IMG/VR virus record: IMGVR_UViG_3300032238_000599
Span: 62,001 to 126,000 of that record
Direction: 5' to 3' (one strand)
DNA from: a virus
DNA: 64,000 nt
How positions within the stretch are numbered: position 1 is the first letter of the stretch; the number at the start of each line of letters is the position of its first letter. The position numbers and the translations under genes are program-made. The notes below the pieces were generated by a model, which worked only from the letters and a program-made list of their open reading frames with translations, searched no databases and was not told where the DNA came from. This document shows positions 35,359 through 44,600 of this stretch, piece by piece.

Positions 35359-36399
35359 ATGGACTTCATCACAACTGTCCTGTTAAAGGACATTTCGTAT
35401 CTATGGATGATATTCTTCATTATGATCACTGCCGGACTAGCAAAAGAGTATCAACTCTTTGCCCCGGCATTTGCCTATGTAAGAAATACATTCCGTAGCA
35501 ATAAGTTCGTTGTAGTACTCTTAAGCGCAATTGGAGGAGTTCTTCCAATTGAAGGCCGAGTCACTGTGTCAGCAGGTTTGCTTGATACAGTAGCACCTAA
35601 GGAAGGGCATGGCCGCGAGAAGTTGGGTATTGTTGATTACTTGAGTACGCACCACTATTATCTGTGGAGCCCTCTTGAGAAAACAGTTATCCTACCTATT
35701 GCGGCGTTTGGTCTAACTTACGGTGCGTGGCTTGGCTTAATTGCACCCTTGTTAGTTGTCAGTTTTGTATTCATCGCTTGGTACATTTGGTCACAAGTAC
35801 ATGATGAAGAAATTACAATTACGCCCGGAAACTTTAAACTATCGGCAGTTTTACGCAATGTTTTACCAATGTTTATAGCCATTGGTTTTTACATCTATGA
35901 AAGCAAGTGGATGATTGCCTGTTTTGGTTTCCTAACACTATACTACATCATCATTAGCCAACAATGGAATATTAAGAAATTACTTTCTTATGTTCGATGG
36001 GATGTGTTAGCATGGGTAGGTGCAGTTATCGCATTAGGTAACTACATGAAAACTTATGATAGCGCATGGCAAACTATGCTAAAAGGAAGTATGCTCGACC
36101 CGCATACATTCGTAGGTATGGTAGCTATATCAGCTATTGGTTTCTTAGCTAGCTTCTTAATGGGTAGCAGTGGTAAATTTATTGCAATTGCCGTATTAAT
36201 GTCTCAAGTCTTCGGTGTTGAGTACTTTTTATGGTTCTTTGCTATTGACTTTGCTGGCTACTTAATTAGTCCTACACACAAATGTGTTATGATCGGTAAT
36301 CGATATTTTGGTACACCTGTGGGAACTTACTATAAAGCACTAGGAACCTGGGGAGGATTGTTGCTAGCAACTGCTGGCGCAATTACTTTCTTAAATTAA
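35359..36399 (+). CDS. Polytopic membrane protein, putative transporter (346 aa)
   Basis: About eight hydrophobic helices are visible: WMIFFIMITAGLA, VVVLLSAIGGVLPIEG, ILPIAAFGLTYGAWLGLIAP, LLVVSFVFIAWYIWS, MFIAIGFYIY, IACFGFLTLYYIIIS, VGMVAISAIGFLASF and FLWFFAIDFAGYLI. A conserved-looking loop GGVLPIEGRVTVSAGLLD and a C-terminal SPTHKCVMIGNRYFGT recall the DUF401/CitMHS-like transporter group, but this is from memory and not firm. A strong AAGGAG lies 9 nt upstream. It follows the cassette terminator and ends 9 nt inside the convergent Nudix gene. A full-size transporter is unusual cargo for a phage. It would act in the host inner membrane; the substrate is unknown. Confidence 0.7.
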   Translation: MDFITTVLLKDISYLWMIFFIMITAGLAKEYQLFAPAFAYVRNTFRSNKFVVVLLSAIGGVLPIEGRVTVSAGLLDTVAPKEGHGREKLGIVDYLSTHHYYLWSPLEKTVILPIAAFGLTYGAWLGLIAPLLVVSFVFIAWYIWSQVHDEEITITPGNFKLSAVLRNVLPMFIAIGFYIYESKWMIACFGFLTLYYIIISQQWNIKKLLSYVRWDVLAWVGAVIALGNYMKTYDSAWQTMLKGSMLDPHTFVGMVAISAIGFLASFLMGSSGKFIAIAVLMSQVFGVEYFLWFFAIDFAGYLISPTHKCVMIGNRYFGTPVGTYYKALGTWGGLLLATAGAITFLN

Positions 36400-36840
36400 G
36401 TCGATTAAATCAAATACAGTCTGAAGTTTTGTTCGGATTGTTTTGTTTGAGAAACTGTTTCGAAGCCCCTGATGAAGGGGCTTTGGCGCATAATCAATTG
36501 TGCTCCATGCCCATGCACAATGTTCTTCGCTTAGTACAGGAATAAATTCATCTTGTATGACGCACAAGTAAGTATGAAAATTAAACACTCTATCATTACT
36601 CACAAAAGTTTCAAGTGGAATAGTTTTTAAAATTTTAGGATGGCTACCAATTTCTTCAGAGACTTCACGTTGTAACCCCTGCCAAGGTGTTTCACCTTCA
36701 ACGTTAGTGCCACCAACTAGCCCCCAAGTTCCCTTATGTTTGCCGTTGTTTTTTTGAAGTAATAAAAATCTTCCAGTAGACTTTGCGTAGAATAACGCAC
36801 CACTGCAAACAATTTGATCTGTTATAATTCTAGGGACCAT
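36391..36840 (-). CDS. Nudix hydrolase (149 aa)
   Basis: It hydrolyses a nucleoside diphosphate linked to another group. A complete Nudix box (GX5EX7REUXEEXGU) runs from G44 to G65: G44-x5-E50-x7-R58-E59-V60-S61-E62-E63-I64-G65. Length is normal for a single-domain Nudix. VCSGALFYAKSTGRFLLLQK at the N-terminus and GTWGLVGG before the box are also typical. It is the last gene of the minus-strand run gp14-gp15-Nudix, starting inside the 3' end of gp15 (19-nt overlap), so it is expressed late with neck proteins. It could clean oxidised nucleotides or cut a cofactor; the exact substrate is not readable. Confidence 0.85.
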   Translation of the reverse strand: MVPRIITDQIVCSGALFYAKSTGRFLLLQKNNGKHKGTWGLVGGTNVEGETPWQGLQREVSEEIGSHPKILKTIPLETFVSNDRVFNFHTYLCVIQDEFIPVLSEEHCAWAWSTIDYAPKPLHQGLRNSFSNKTIRTKLQTVFDLIDLI

Positions 36841-38300
36841 GATCCTGCTCTATACTCACCTTCAAAGGACTTGACCCATGCTAGGCCTGCCCATTTGTAC
36901 TGTACTCCAGTATATATGTTAGTTTGATAGACTGTTGGATCAGATTCGGAATGACTAGTTGAATTAAAAATTATATGCCATGTATCGCCATCCCACTCAA
37001 TAATGTCGTTTTCTTTAGCAACAAAATCACTGCCGTCATTATTTTTCCAAGCATCCGGACCATCATCGTTAGAATTGTCACCCAAGTCTTCAATAATTAA
37101 ATATCGAGTTCCTGCGCTAGGATTAAGTCCAGAACCTTTAGGTCCAGTTTTTTGAGGATCAATAATAGCATCAAAGGTTCCAGGACTACTTACACGAACA
37201 GTTGAATACTCGCCAAATCCTGCAATTAATGTATTGGTTGGGTAGGTATCTTGGTCCCATGATACACTCATTAACGTATCATCCATGGGATTTAATGCAA
37301 CAGTTCCGACTATCTCATGTCCATCGTCTTGTATTAATCTGATAATACTAAAACCTGCACGATACATTCCGGGATACTGATCTAAAACTGTACGCCAATT
37401 GATAGCGGGCCCTATTTTTTCTGCAATAGCAATAGCATCTCTTGATGGAATAACAGCTTCGTGAACATCTAATAATTTAGCAACCCCACCGTAAACTTGT
37501 AGACCAAAATTGCTAACTGTAGCGTGTGCTCGAGCAATTGGAGCATTTGGTAAATTAGTACTACCAGTAAGACCAGGATCGACCCCTAAGCCGTCGATAT
37601 AACCGTTATCTCCATAATTTGCACCAGTGAATACATTACTAATAATACTTGTAATAATACCCAATTGCTTTACTTTAACTGGAGGACTAATCCATACAGG
37701 TGTGCTAACAGTTAATGTAGCAATATCAATAGGACTATCTGCTCCTACCGGCACAGAGCGAGAACTAAAATTAGTACTATCTAGATTTAAAACACTTAAA
37801 CTTGTCCAGTCAATATAGTTGTCTGTTGTTTGTAACTCGACACTAGGATTAAACAACACTAGAATTTGTTCCATTAACTGTAATTTTTGTTCTGCACTAG
37901 TAGTCCACAAATCAACTTTTAAAGTTAACTTATACGGAGTAGGCATTAGGCGCTCAACAGTATAGTTCTCACCTTGTTCTCCAGTGTATTCGTAGTTTCC
38001 TGTACTTGGGTTGATCCAAGTATTACGCTCACGAATATGTACTTTACCTACATATGTTTGATCAGCAAGTCTAGATGTATCTAGTTCTAATCCACTAATA
38101 TAAACAGCAATTCGTGGTGCAGAATTAATTTTGTTATCTGAGTTTTGTCTAATAATATTAGCAACTTGTCTATCTTGATCGCCATACATTACTGGTACAC
38201 GCACAAGTGTACCGTCACTATATTGAACTACAAAGTTACTAAAAAAACGTATAACTTGTACAATATATCGTCTTATCTGTCCGTCATAAAAATATTGCAT
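36822..38300 (-). CDS. gp15: Tail completion/sheath stabiliser, T4 gp15 family (492 aa)
   Basis: The N-terminal ~110 residues match the T4-type gp15 pattern seen in aquatic phages: FYDGQIRRYIVQVIRFFSNF, then RVPVMYGDQDRQ, IIRQNSDNK, PRIAVYISGLELD and TYVGKVHIRER. Conserved middle parts include MPTPYKLTLKVDLWT and MEQILVLFNPSVELQ. gp15 caps the tail tube and sheath at the head-proximal end. At 492 aa it is much longer than T4 gp15 (272 aa), with an extended C-terminus that contains RYLIIEDLGDNS. It starts in the TAATG overlap with gp14 and overlaps Nudix downstream. Confidence 0.8.
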   Translation of the reverse strand: MQYFYDGQIRRYIVQVIRFFSNFVVQYSDGTLVRVPVMYGDQDRQVANIIRQNSDNKINSAPRIAVYISGLELDTSRLADQTYVGKVHIRERNTWINPSTGNYEYTGEQGENYTVERLMPTPYKLTLKVDLWTTSAEQKLQLMEQILVLFNPSVELQTTDNYIDWTSLSVLNLDSTNFSSRSVPVGADSPIDIATLTVSTPVWISPPVKVKQLGIITSIISNVFTGANYGDNGYIDGLGVDPGLTGSTNLPNAPIARAHATVSNFGLQVYGGVAKLLDVHEAVIPSRDAIAIAEKIGPAINWRTVLDQYPGMYRAGFSIIRLIQDDGHEIVGTVALNPMDDTLMSVSWDQDTYPTNTLIAGFGEYSTVRVSSPGTFDAIIDPQKTGPKGSGLNPSAGTRYLIIEDLGDNSNDDGPDAWKNNDGSDFVAKENDIIEWDGDTWHIIFNSTSHSESDPTVYQTNIYTGVQYKWAGLAWVKSFEGEYRAGSWSLEL

Positions 38301-39706
38301 TATAAATCAGCCTTTGGTTTAAGAGCTTTACTCAATGATTGACGTTCAGGAACGCTTTCTGTAAATAATTTCCATTGAATAGTATCGCCAACAACAGCAG
38401 GTTCAGGTTGGAATGTAATTAGCGCATTTCCACTAGTTCCTAAAGTAACTATGCCATTACGTTTTACATCATTATAAAATACTGTGGCAACCATGCCTGG
38501 TACATATGGTTTGTTTGTTTGAACACTAGATCTATTAGTGTTGTCACACACATAGACATCAAATCCAATTTGTACAGATCCTGTGATATTGCTATTATTA
38601 ATAAAACTAGTTTTTTGTGTTTGACGAGTTGGATTCGTTATTGGGTCAATTGGTTTAGTAGGATCCTCATTAGTCATAGTCATGCGTACAGAATCTTCAA
38701 CTTTAATCCACATGATACCATCGAATCGAAATAGTCTATTAGGTAAAAAGTCTGTACGCAAAAAGAAATCATCGTTAGTTGGATTATTTGGAAAAGAAAT
38801 ACCATGCCCAAAATAAGCACCGTTTGGTGCAATACCATCACCTAACAAGTATCCAGTATATCCACTTCTCTTTGGTCGAGAAGCAATATCGCTAGCGTTA
38901 AGTTCAGTTGAACTAGCGTCTAACAATGTACTGATAGCCGGATCAGTGTCGTCAACGTCAACGGTTCTAAGTAAAGGCCTGCCAGTATTTTGATCAACAG
39001 CTAGTGTATAAAATTGTTGAGTTTCGTATCCACTCTTTGCCGCGTTAGCTTCTGCTTCAGCAAGGATAGCATCATTAATTCCTAACTCGACAGATCTAGT
39101 ACTTAATGCTTCACCGACAGTAACGGCGCTTTCGGATCCGTCTGCTAATAGTAATTTAGAATTTAGTAAGTCAGCAAATTGTTGGCTGTCTGTAATTTTC
39201 TTAAGTTTTAAACGATATAAATGTGGCCACCAAGTTTGACTAAATCCTTCACTAGCACGACCTACATCTTCAATAACGTAATATCTTGGAAGGGCAACTT
39301 CGTAATCATTAAGAGCAAAGTCATCACGTAAATGTGGAAACTCTAATACGTCTCCGCTTAGTGGTTTTCTTCCAACTAGTTTTATCCAATCATTGATATG
39401 TACAGTTAAAAATACTGTATCATTATCAATAAACAAACCAAATTGACTTAAATTAAAATCAATATTTGCAACATTATAATGACCACGAACTTTGTAGATA
39501 TCTTTATCGTATTTACGATCTCGATTTTCTAAAAATACAAGATCTTGTATTTGTGTTACATCTTTAAAATTGTCACCTTCACCGGTTCCAATGTATTTGT
39601 GCAGGTACAATTCAGTAGCGCCAATCTGAAACATTTCAGAAATCTGGCGATCAATGAAAGAGTAATCCTGTCCTTTTTCGGGCTTAAATAGACTTAATCG
39701 TGGCAT
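38300..39706 (-). CDS. gp14: Neck protein, T4 gp14 family (468 aa)
   Basis: It joins head to tail with gp13. Recognisable pieces are EMFQIGATELYLHKYIG near the start, QDLVFLENRDRKYD, YNVANIDFNLSQFGLFI, GDVLEFPHLRDDF and PRYYVIEDVGRASEGFSQTW followed by PHLYRLKL, a set I associate with gp14 of cyanophages. The frame extends upstream to 39784, but the start is placed at 39706 (MPRLSLFKPEKGQD): this is just downstream of a minus-strand ATAAATA and avoids overlap with gp13. It is larger than T4 gp14 (256 aa). It is divergent from gp13, which is unusual, because T4 reads 13-14-15 in one direction. Confidence 0.7.
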   Translation of the reverse strand: MPRLSLFKPEKGQDYSFIDRQISEMFQIGATELYLHKYIGTGEGDNFKDVTQIQDLVFLENRDRKYDKDIYKVRGHYNVANIDFNLSQFGLFIDNDTVFLTVHINDWIKLVGRKPLSGDVLEFPHLRDDFALNDYEVALPRYYVIEDVGRASEGFSQTWWPHLYRLKLKKITDSQQFADLLNSKLLLADGSESAVTVGEALSTRSVELGINDAILAEAEANAAKSGYETQQFYTLAVDQNTGRPLLRTVDVDDTDPAISTLLDASSTELNASDIASRPKRSGYTGYLLGDGIAPNGAYFGHGISFPNNPTNDDFFLRTDFLPNRLFRFDGIMWIKVEDSVRMTMTNEDPTKPIDPITNPTRQTQKTSFINNSNITGSVQIGFDVYVCDNTNRSSVQTNKPYVPGMVATVFYNDVKRNGIVTLGTSGNALITFQPEPAVVGDTIQWKLFTESVPERQSLSKALKPKADL

Positions 39707-39713
39707 AGTAACA

Positions 39714-39720
39714 TATTTAT
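39714..39720 (-). promoter_or_regulatory. T4-type late promoter (ATAAATA) for gp14-gp15-Nudix
   Basis: On the minus strand, CGATAAATATG lies 7 nt from the gp14 ATG at 39706. No Shine-Dalgarno is present, so the mRNA would have almost no leader. Confidence 0.55.
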
Positions 39721-39727
39721 CGACAGC

Positions 39728-39733
39728 TAAATA
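39728..39733 (+). promoter_or_regulatory. T4-type late promoter (TAAATA) for gp13
   Basis: GCTAAATATT lies 18 nt before the gp13 ATG. AGAGGA at 39740-39745 is the ribosome binding site. It forms a divergent pair with the gp14 promoter. Confidence 0.5.
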
Positions 39734-39751
39734 TTGTAAGAGAGGAAATAT

Positions 39752-40528
39752 ATGGACGCTACAATAGCACAGGAAAAACGACAAGAAGTTTATGACTACT
39801 GTAAAACCATGCTAGGAGACGGCATGGTTGAAGTAGAATTAGACCCTATTCACTACGATACAGCGTTAAGTAAAGCCCTGGCAAAATTTCGCCAGCGCAG
39901 TAGCGGTGCTGTAGAAGAAGCATACTACTTTCTAGAACTAAAAGTAGATCAAAACGAATATCGATTACCTGACGAAATTATCGAAGTACGTAGCCTCTTC
40001 CGTAGAACAATCGGCAGCAGAACAGGCATGGGCAGTGGCGGAACATTATTTGAGCCGTTTAACTTAGCTTACACAAACACCTATTTGCTTAACTCTACAA
40101 TGTTAGGTGGTATTGCTACCTACGATATGTTTGCACAGTATCAAGAAATGGTTGGGCGTATGTTTGGTGCCTATATTGAATTTCAATGGATTGCACATAG
40201 TCATACCCTACGCATCCTACAGCGACCATTTGCCGAAGGTGAAATGATCCTAATCCGCGGTTATAACTATAAACCAGACTGGGTTATTATCGGCGATGTA
40301 TACTCTGGGCAATGGATTAAAGATTACAGTCTAGCAGTTTGTAAAGGTATTTTAGGTGAAGCCCGCGGCAAGTTTGCCAACATTGCAGGCCCGGGCGGTG
40401 CAGGCGGTCTAAATGGCGCAGACTTAAAAACAGCTAGTAAAGACGAAATTACCACCTTAGAAAAAGAACTACAAGAACATATCCCAGCAGGATCTGGCGG
40501 TACTGGTTACACATTAATAATTGGCTAA
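39752..40528 (+). CDS. gp13: Neck protein, T4 gp13 family (258 aa)
   Basis: gp13 builds the head-tail neck ring with gp14. The sequence has the family landmarks: VEVELDPIHYDTALSKALAK, FRQRSSGAVEEAYYF and YRLPDEIIEVRSLFRR near the N-terminus, and WIKDYSLAVCKGILGEARGK, FANIAGPGGAGGLNGADLK and EITTLEKELQEH near the C-terminus. Length is close to the usual size (T4 gp13 is 309 aa, cyanophage versions are shorter). It reads away from gp14 and gp15, which are on the opposite strand just to the left. AGAGGA is correctly spaced from the ATG. Confidence 0.85.
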   Translation: MDATIAQEKRQEVYDYCKTMLGDGMVEVELDPIHYDTALSKALAKFRQRSSGAVEEAYYFLELKVDQNEYRLPDEIIEVRSLFRRTIGSRTGMGSGGTLFEPFNLAYTNTYLLNSTMLGGIATYDMFAQYQEMVGRMFGAYIEFQWIAHSHTLRILQRPFAEGEMILIRGYNYKPDWVIIGDVYSGQWIKDYSLAVCKGILGEARGKFANIAGPGGAGGLNGADLKTASKDEITTLEKELQEHIPAGSGGTGYTLIIG

Positions 40529-40535
40529 AAAATTA

Positions 40536-40564
40536 TTGACATAGCTGTGTGCTGGTTATATAAT
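40536..40564 (+). promoter_or_regulatory. Consensus sigma70 promoter for dNMP kinase
   Basis: TTGACA (40536-40541), a 17-nt spacer and TATAAT (40559-40564) match the housekeeping consensus exactly. The transcript would start near 40571, 15 nt before the ATG at 40586. This is an early-type promoter. Confidence 0.85.
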
Positions 40565-40585
40565 AGCGTTACTTATGGAGGCGCT

Positions 40586-41275
40586 ATGATTATAGGAGTA
40601 TGTGGTTTTATTGGTTCAGGCAAGGATACTATTGCCGATTATCTAACTAACTTTCACGGTTATCGACGTGAATCATTTGCTAATACATTAAAAGACGCAG
40701 TAGCCCAAGTGTTTGGTTGGGACCGCACCATGCTTGAAGGCCGCACAACTAGTGCTCGAGAATGGCGTGAACAAGTAGATCCATGGTGGGCAGAACGCCT
40801 AAACATGCCTAATCTTACTCCACGTTGGGTCTTACAATACTGGGGCACAGAAGTATGCCGCAAAGCATTCCACGATGATATCTGGATTGCCGCCCTTGAG
40901 AACAAACTCCGTAACTCAAAAGACGATATTGTCATTAGTGATTGCCGCTTTCCTAACGAAATTAAATCAATTCAAAATGCTGGCGGACAAATAATTTGTG
41001 TAGAACGCGGTGTTCGACCGCACTGGTATGATATTGCAATACAAGCAAACAAAGGAAGTGCAAACGCTCAAGACTGGTTAAAAACTGAAGGCATTCATGC
41101 CAGTGAAACTAGTTGGGTTGGAACTAAGTTTGATGCAATTATGGACAATAATGGCAGTATTGATGATTTATATGCCCAAGTTAAATTGCTTATAAATCTG
41201 GAACAAGATCCCCTTGTTTCCACTGAACGCCCTCTTTATGCAGGACTCGGGCGCAGTTTGCACACACAGTCTTAA
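40586..41275 (+). CDS. gp1: Deoxynucleoside monophosphate kinase, T4 gp1 family (229 aa)
   Basis: It phosphorylates dNMPs for phage DNA synthesis. The P-loop GFIGSGKDT is at residues 7-15. Further landmarks are FANTLKDAVAQVFGWDR, REWREQVDPWW, TPRWVLQYWGTEVCR, DIWIAAL and VISDCRFPNEI, as in T4 gp1 and its relatives. The start is ATG 40586 (MIIGVCG), with GGAGG 4 nt upstream. The frame extends further to 40547, but that start would lie inside the promoter. Its last 86 nt overlap the 3' end of the minus-strand HNH-type gene. It has its own sigma70 promoter, so early expression among late genes is expected. Confidence 0.9.
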   Translation: MIIGVCGFIGSGKDTIADYLTNFHGYRRESFANTLKDAVAQVFGWDRTMLEGRTTSAREWREQVDPWWAERLNMPNLTPRWVLQYWGTEVCRKAFHDDIWIAALENKLRNSKDDIVISDCRFPNEIKSIQNAGGQIICVERGVRPHWYDIAIQANKGSANAQDWLKTEGIHASETSWVGTKFDAIMDNNGSIDDLYAQVKLLINLEQDPLVSTERPLYAGLGRSLHTQS

Positions 41276-41531
41276 GATTAGCAGGGCGGCAGTTATTAAG
41301 ATTGCCGTCTATATGAAACACGTTAAACTGTTCTTTGTGCTTTGATTTAAATCCGCACTTATCACATTGAGTTTTTACTCTATAACCGCTAACATACCAT
41401 CTCGGTAATCCTTTACCTACACCGCCGTAGCGAAGGCAATTCTCACACATGGACCTATAATAGGTCCTTCCTTCTTTTTTATAGTTAACAGCCTTGGGGT
41501 TTAAGCCGCATTTGCACATAGGTCTTGCCAT
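41190..41531 (-). CDS. HNH-type zinc-binding protein, putative endonuclease (113 aa)
   Basis: It has two pairs of CxxC-type ligands (CKCG..., CENC; CDKCG..., CANC) around a segment NVFHIDGNLNNCRPANLKT that resembles the HNH core (His, Asp, Asn-rich, then N-L). The start is set at 41531 (MARPMCKCG), because a minus-strand ATAAATA ends 5 nt before it. An upstream in-frame ATG at 41594 would extend into the gp18 promoter region. Similar small 'MxRP.CKC' proteins occur in aquatic T4-like phages. It may be a homing-type nuclease or a DNA-binding protein. Its 3' end is antisense to the end of dNMP kinase over 86 nt. Confidence 0.65.
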   Translation of the reverse strand: MARPMCKCGLNPKAVNYKKEGRTYYRSMCENCLRYGGVGKGLPRWYVSGYRVKTQCDKCGFKSKHKEQFNVFHIDGNLNNCRPANLKTVCANCARVLHKEGVQWKQGDLVPDL

Positions 41532-41536
41532 AACAT

Positions 41537-41543
41537 TATTTAT
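41537..41543 (-). promoter_or_regulatory. T4-type late promoter (ATAAATA), minus strand, for the HNH-type gene
   Basis: CAATAAATAATG on the minus strand ends 5 nt from the ATG at 41531. By T4 spacing the transcript would start at the A of the start codon. No Shine-Dalgarno is present. Confidence 0.5.
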
Positions 41544-41602
41544 TGCCCTTTTCTTGCCCTTTTTGTTTTCTGCATTAGCCAGCCAAAAAATCAAATTAAC
41601 GC

Positions 41603-41608
41603 TAAATA
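41603..41608 (+). promoter_or_regulatory. T4-type late promoter (TAAATA) for gp18
   Basis: GCTAAATATT lies 33 nt before the ATG at 41642, with AAGGAG (41627-41632) as ribosome binding site. It is the same GCTAAATATT core as the gp13 promoter. Confidence 0.55.
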
Positions 41609-41641
41609 TTTGTAGAGTTAGGACTCAAGGAGAGAACGAAC

Positions 41642-44600
41642 ATGGCCCAATTAAGTTCACCAGGCGTAAGCGTAACAGTTATAGACGAAAGTTTCTATAC
41701 ACCTGCCGCTGCCGGAACAACACCTCTAATCGTCGTTGCGTCAGCACAAGATAAATCAAACGGTTCTGGAACAGGTACTGCACCAGGAACATTGAAAGCT
41801 AATGCAGGACAAGTATATCTATTAACAAGCCAGAAAGATCTTGCTGATACTTTTGGCACACCAATCTTTAAAACAGATGCAAGCAACAATCCAGTACACG
41901 CTGGCGAACTAAATGAATATGGTCTACAAGCCGCTTATTCATTCTTAGGTGTAAGCAATCGTGTATATGCTGTTCGTGCAGACGTTGATCTAGCAGAATT
42001 AGAAGCAAGTGCATCAGCACCAACAGGTCCAGCATCAAACGGAACTTATTGGGTTGACACCGCTACTACATCATTTGGTATTTTTGAATGGAATTCATCT
42101 CTAGCAACTACTACAGGCGGTCAAACATTTACTGTTAGAACACCGATTGTTATTACAGACAAAACTAAAGTAGTTAATTTTGCTGGACAAGATTACACCC
42201 CAAAGAAATCAGTCGGAGCAATTGGGGACTATGCTGTTGTAGCAGTAACATCATTATTTAAATTATGGTTTAAAAACCAAGCAGGAACATGGGTTGAAGT
42301 AGGAAGCACTGGTGGTAACGGTTTACCGTACACTAGCTGGACTAACAGCTGGCCAATCGCTGTATCAACTGGTTCTGTAACTACTGCTATTGCAAACTCT
42401 GTAGGATTTACTACAACAACAGATGACGGGTCACCTCAATCTCATACATATGCCGGCGGCGCCGATCTAGATGCATTTGCAAGTTTTATTAATACAGGTG
42501 ACGGCGGAGATCCGCTTGTACCAGGTTTATCTGCTAAAGTTGTTAGCGGCAAACTACAGTATTTTAGCGACGGCACATTTGGAAAAATTGTGTTCGGTGG
42601 CTCACTATTTGGCTCGTCTGGTTGGAACGGAGTTGGCGGATCTACAAAGCCATATTACACTCCAATTATCACAATTCAGCCACACACGCAAGTTCCAACA
42701 TATAAGCGCGGCGACACTGATGCTATTACCGAAGATGTATCACCACTAGGACGTCCTACAGGCAGTATTTGGATTAAGACTACAGAACCTAACGCGGGGG
42801 CTAAGTGGAGAATTAAACGTTTCAATTCTGCAACAGCCGCATGGGAATCAAGCACAGCGCCATTATACAAAGACAACGCCGAAGCGTTGTATGGCTTAGA
42901 CAAAGCAGGTGGCGGTGTAAATTTAGCTCAAGGTACATTGTATGTTAAGTTTAACGACAGTGAAGAAAGTCCTAATCTAGCAAACTTTAAAGTTTATCGT
43001 CGTACTGGCGTTGACTCTACAAAAATTGTGTCAGCTGTGTTTACTGATTCTACTTTAGATGCTGGCACATATACAATCTTTATTGCTGAAACCTTAAAAG
43101 GTCAATCTACAATTGGCGCAGTTCATGAAATTGAATTCACTGTTGACGGATTTGCTGTAAGTTCAGGAGAAGCAGTTGCTGGTGAAATCAATGCCGCAGG
43201 TTTAACTAACGTTGTAGCTGATTTTGATTCAGTGACTAGAAAACTTTCAATCTATCACAAGCTAGCAGGAGACTTTAGACTAGCAGAAGGTGCAGGAAAT
43301 CCATTGGCAGCAATGGGGTTTGTTGCTGGAACTACTGCTAATTTATATGCAACACCTGTAGGTGACATGGATTACGAAATGGTAGCTAGTTTATGGGCAC
43401 CATTGAGCGCAGTAAACAGTGATAGTGCTCCATCAAGTTTACCAGCAGACGGGCGTCTATGGTACAATTCAATGATCGACGAAGTTGACATGATGATTCA
43501 TGATGGATCAAAATGGGTCGGATACTTAACTTCTACAAGCCCATACTACAATTCATCAGTAGCTGATCAAACAGATCCTATGGGTCCGATTGTTAGCGCC
43601 ACAGCACCAATAGAACAAAGCGACGGAACTGATTTAAAAGAAGGCGATCTATGGATCAGCACAGCTGATTTAGAGAATTTTCCTCTAATCCACCGTTGGA
43701 ATAACGATACTAAGAAATGGGTATTGTTAGATAAAACTGATCAGACAACAGAAAACGGTGTTCTATTCCATGACGCTCGTTGGACTGCTGACGGCATTGA
43801 TGCAACAAGTGAAGCAAGCTCAATTGAAGAATTATTAATCAGCAACTATGTTGACCCAGACTGTCCAGATCCAGCACTATATCCAAAAGGTATGTTGCTA
43901 TGGAACTTACGCCGTTCTGGATTTAACGTAAAAGAGTTTAAAGAAAACTATATTGACACAACTGCTAGCAATCCACGAGTTGGACTAGGCGACGGCGAAG
44001 CAATGTCTGACTATTACCCACATCGTTGGGTTAGTGTAGCCGCTAACAACGAAGACGGCAGCGGAGCGTTTGGTCGTTTCGCACAGCGTAAAGTAGTGAT
44101 TCAAGGACTACAAGCTCTTGTAAATGCTAACCAACAAATCCGTGATGAAGAAGCTCGCATATTCAACTTAATTGCTTGCCCAGGATATCCTGAACTTATT
44201 GGCGAGTTAGTTAGCTTGAACTATGATCGTGGGTTGACAGCATTTGTTGTAGGCGATACACCTGCAAGATTGAAGAGCGATGCAACTACACTAAACAACT
44301 GGGGTACAAATCAAGCTCTTGTATTAGAAGATAATGATAAGGGTCTTGTGTCAAGTGACGAATACTTAGGTATTTTCTATCCATGGGGTTACACAAGTGA
44401 TAACTTAGGTAACAACGTAGTTGTTCCTCCAAGCCACATGATGTTACGTACAATCGCTCTAAGCGATAACGTTTCTTATCCATGGTTTGCTCCAGCAGGT
44501 ACACGCCGTGGTGGTATTACAAACGCAACAGCAGTAGGTTATGTAGATCCAACATCAGGCGAATTCCAATCAGTGGCATTGAACACTGGACAACGTGATA

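Noticed and set aside
39707-39784. Longer gp14 start (MSFFLCYCSVHIFPLL...) that could look like a signal peptide
   Set aside because: It would overlap the divergent promoters and the start of gp13. The hydrophobic stretch is antisense to promoter DNA and not expected in a neck protein.
40547-40585. Upstream extension of dNMP kinase (start MCWLYN...)
   Set aside because: That start lies between the -35 and -10 of a perfect sigma70 promoter. ATG 40586 has GGAGG and begins at the conserved P-loop strand.
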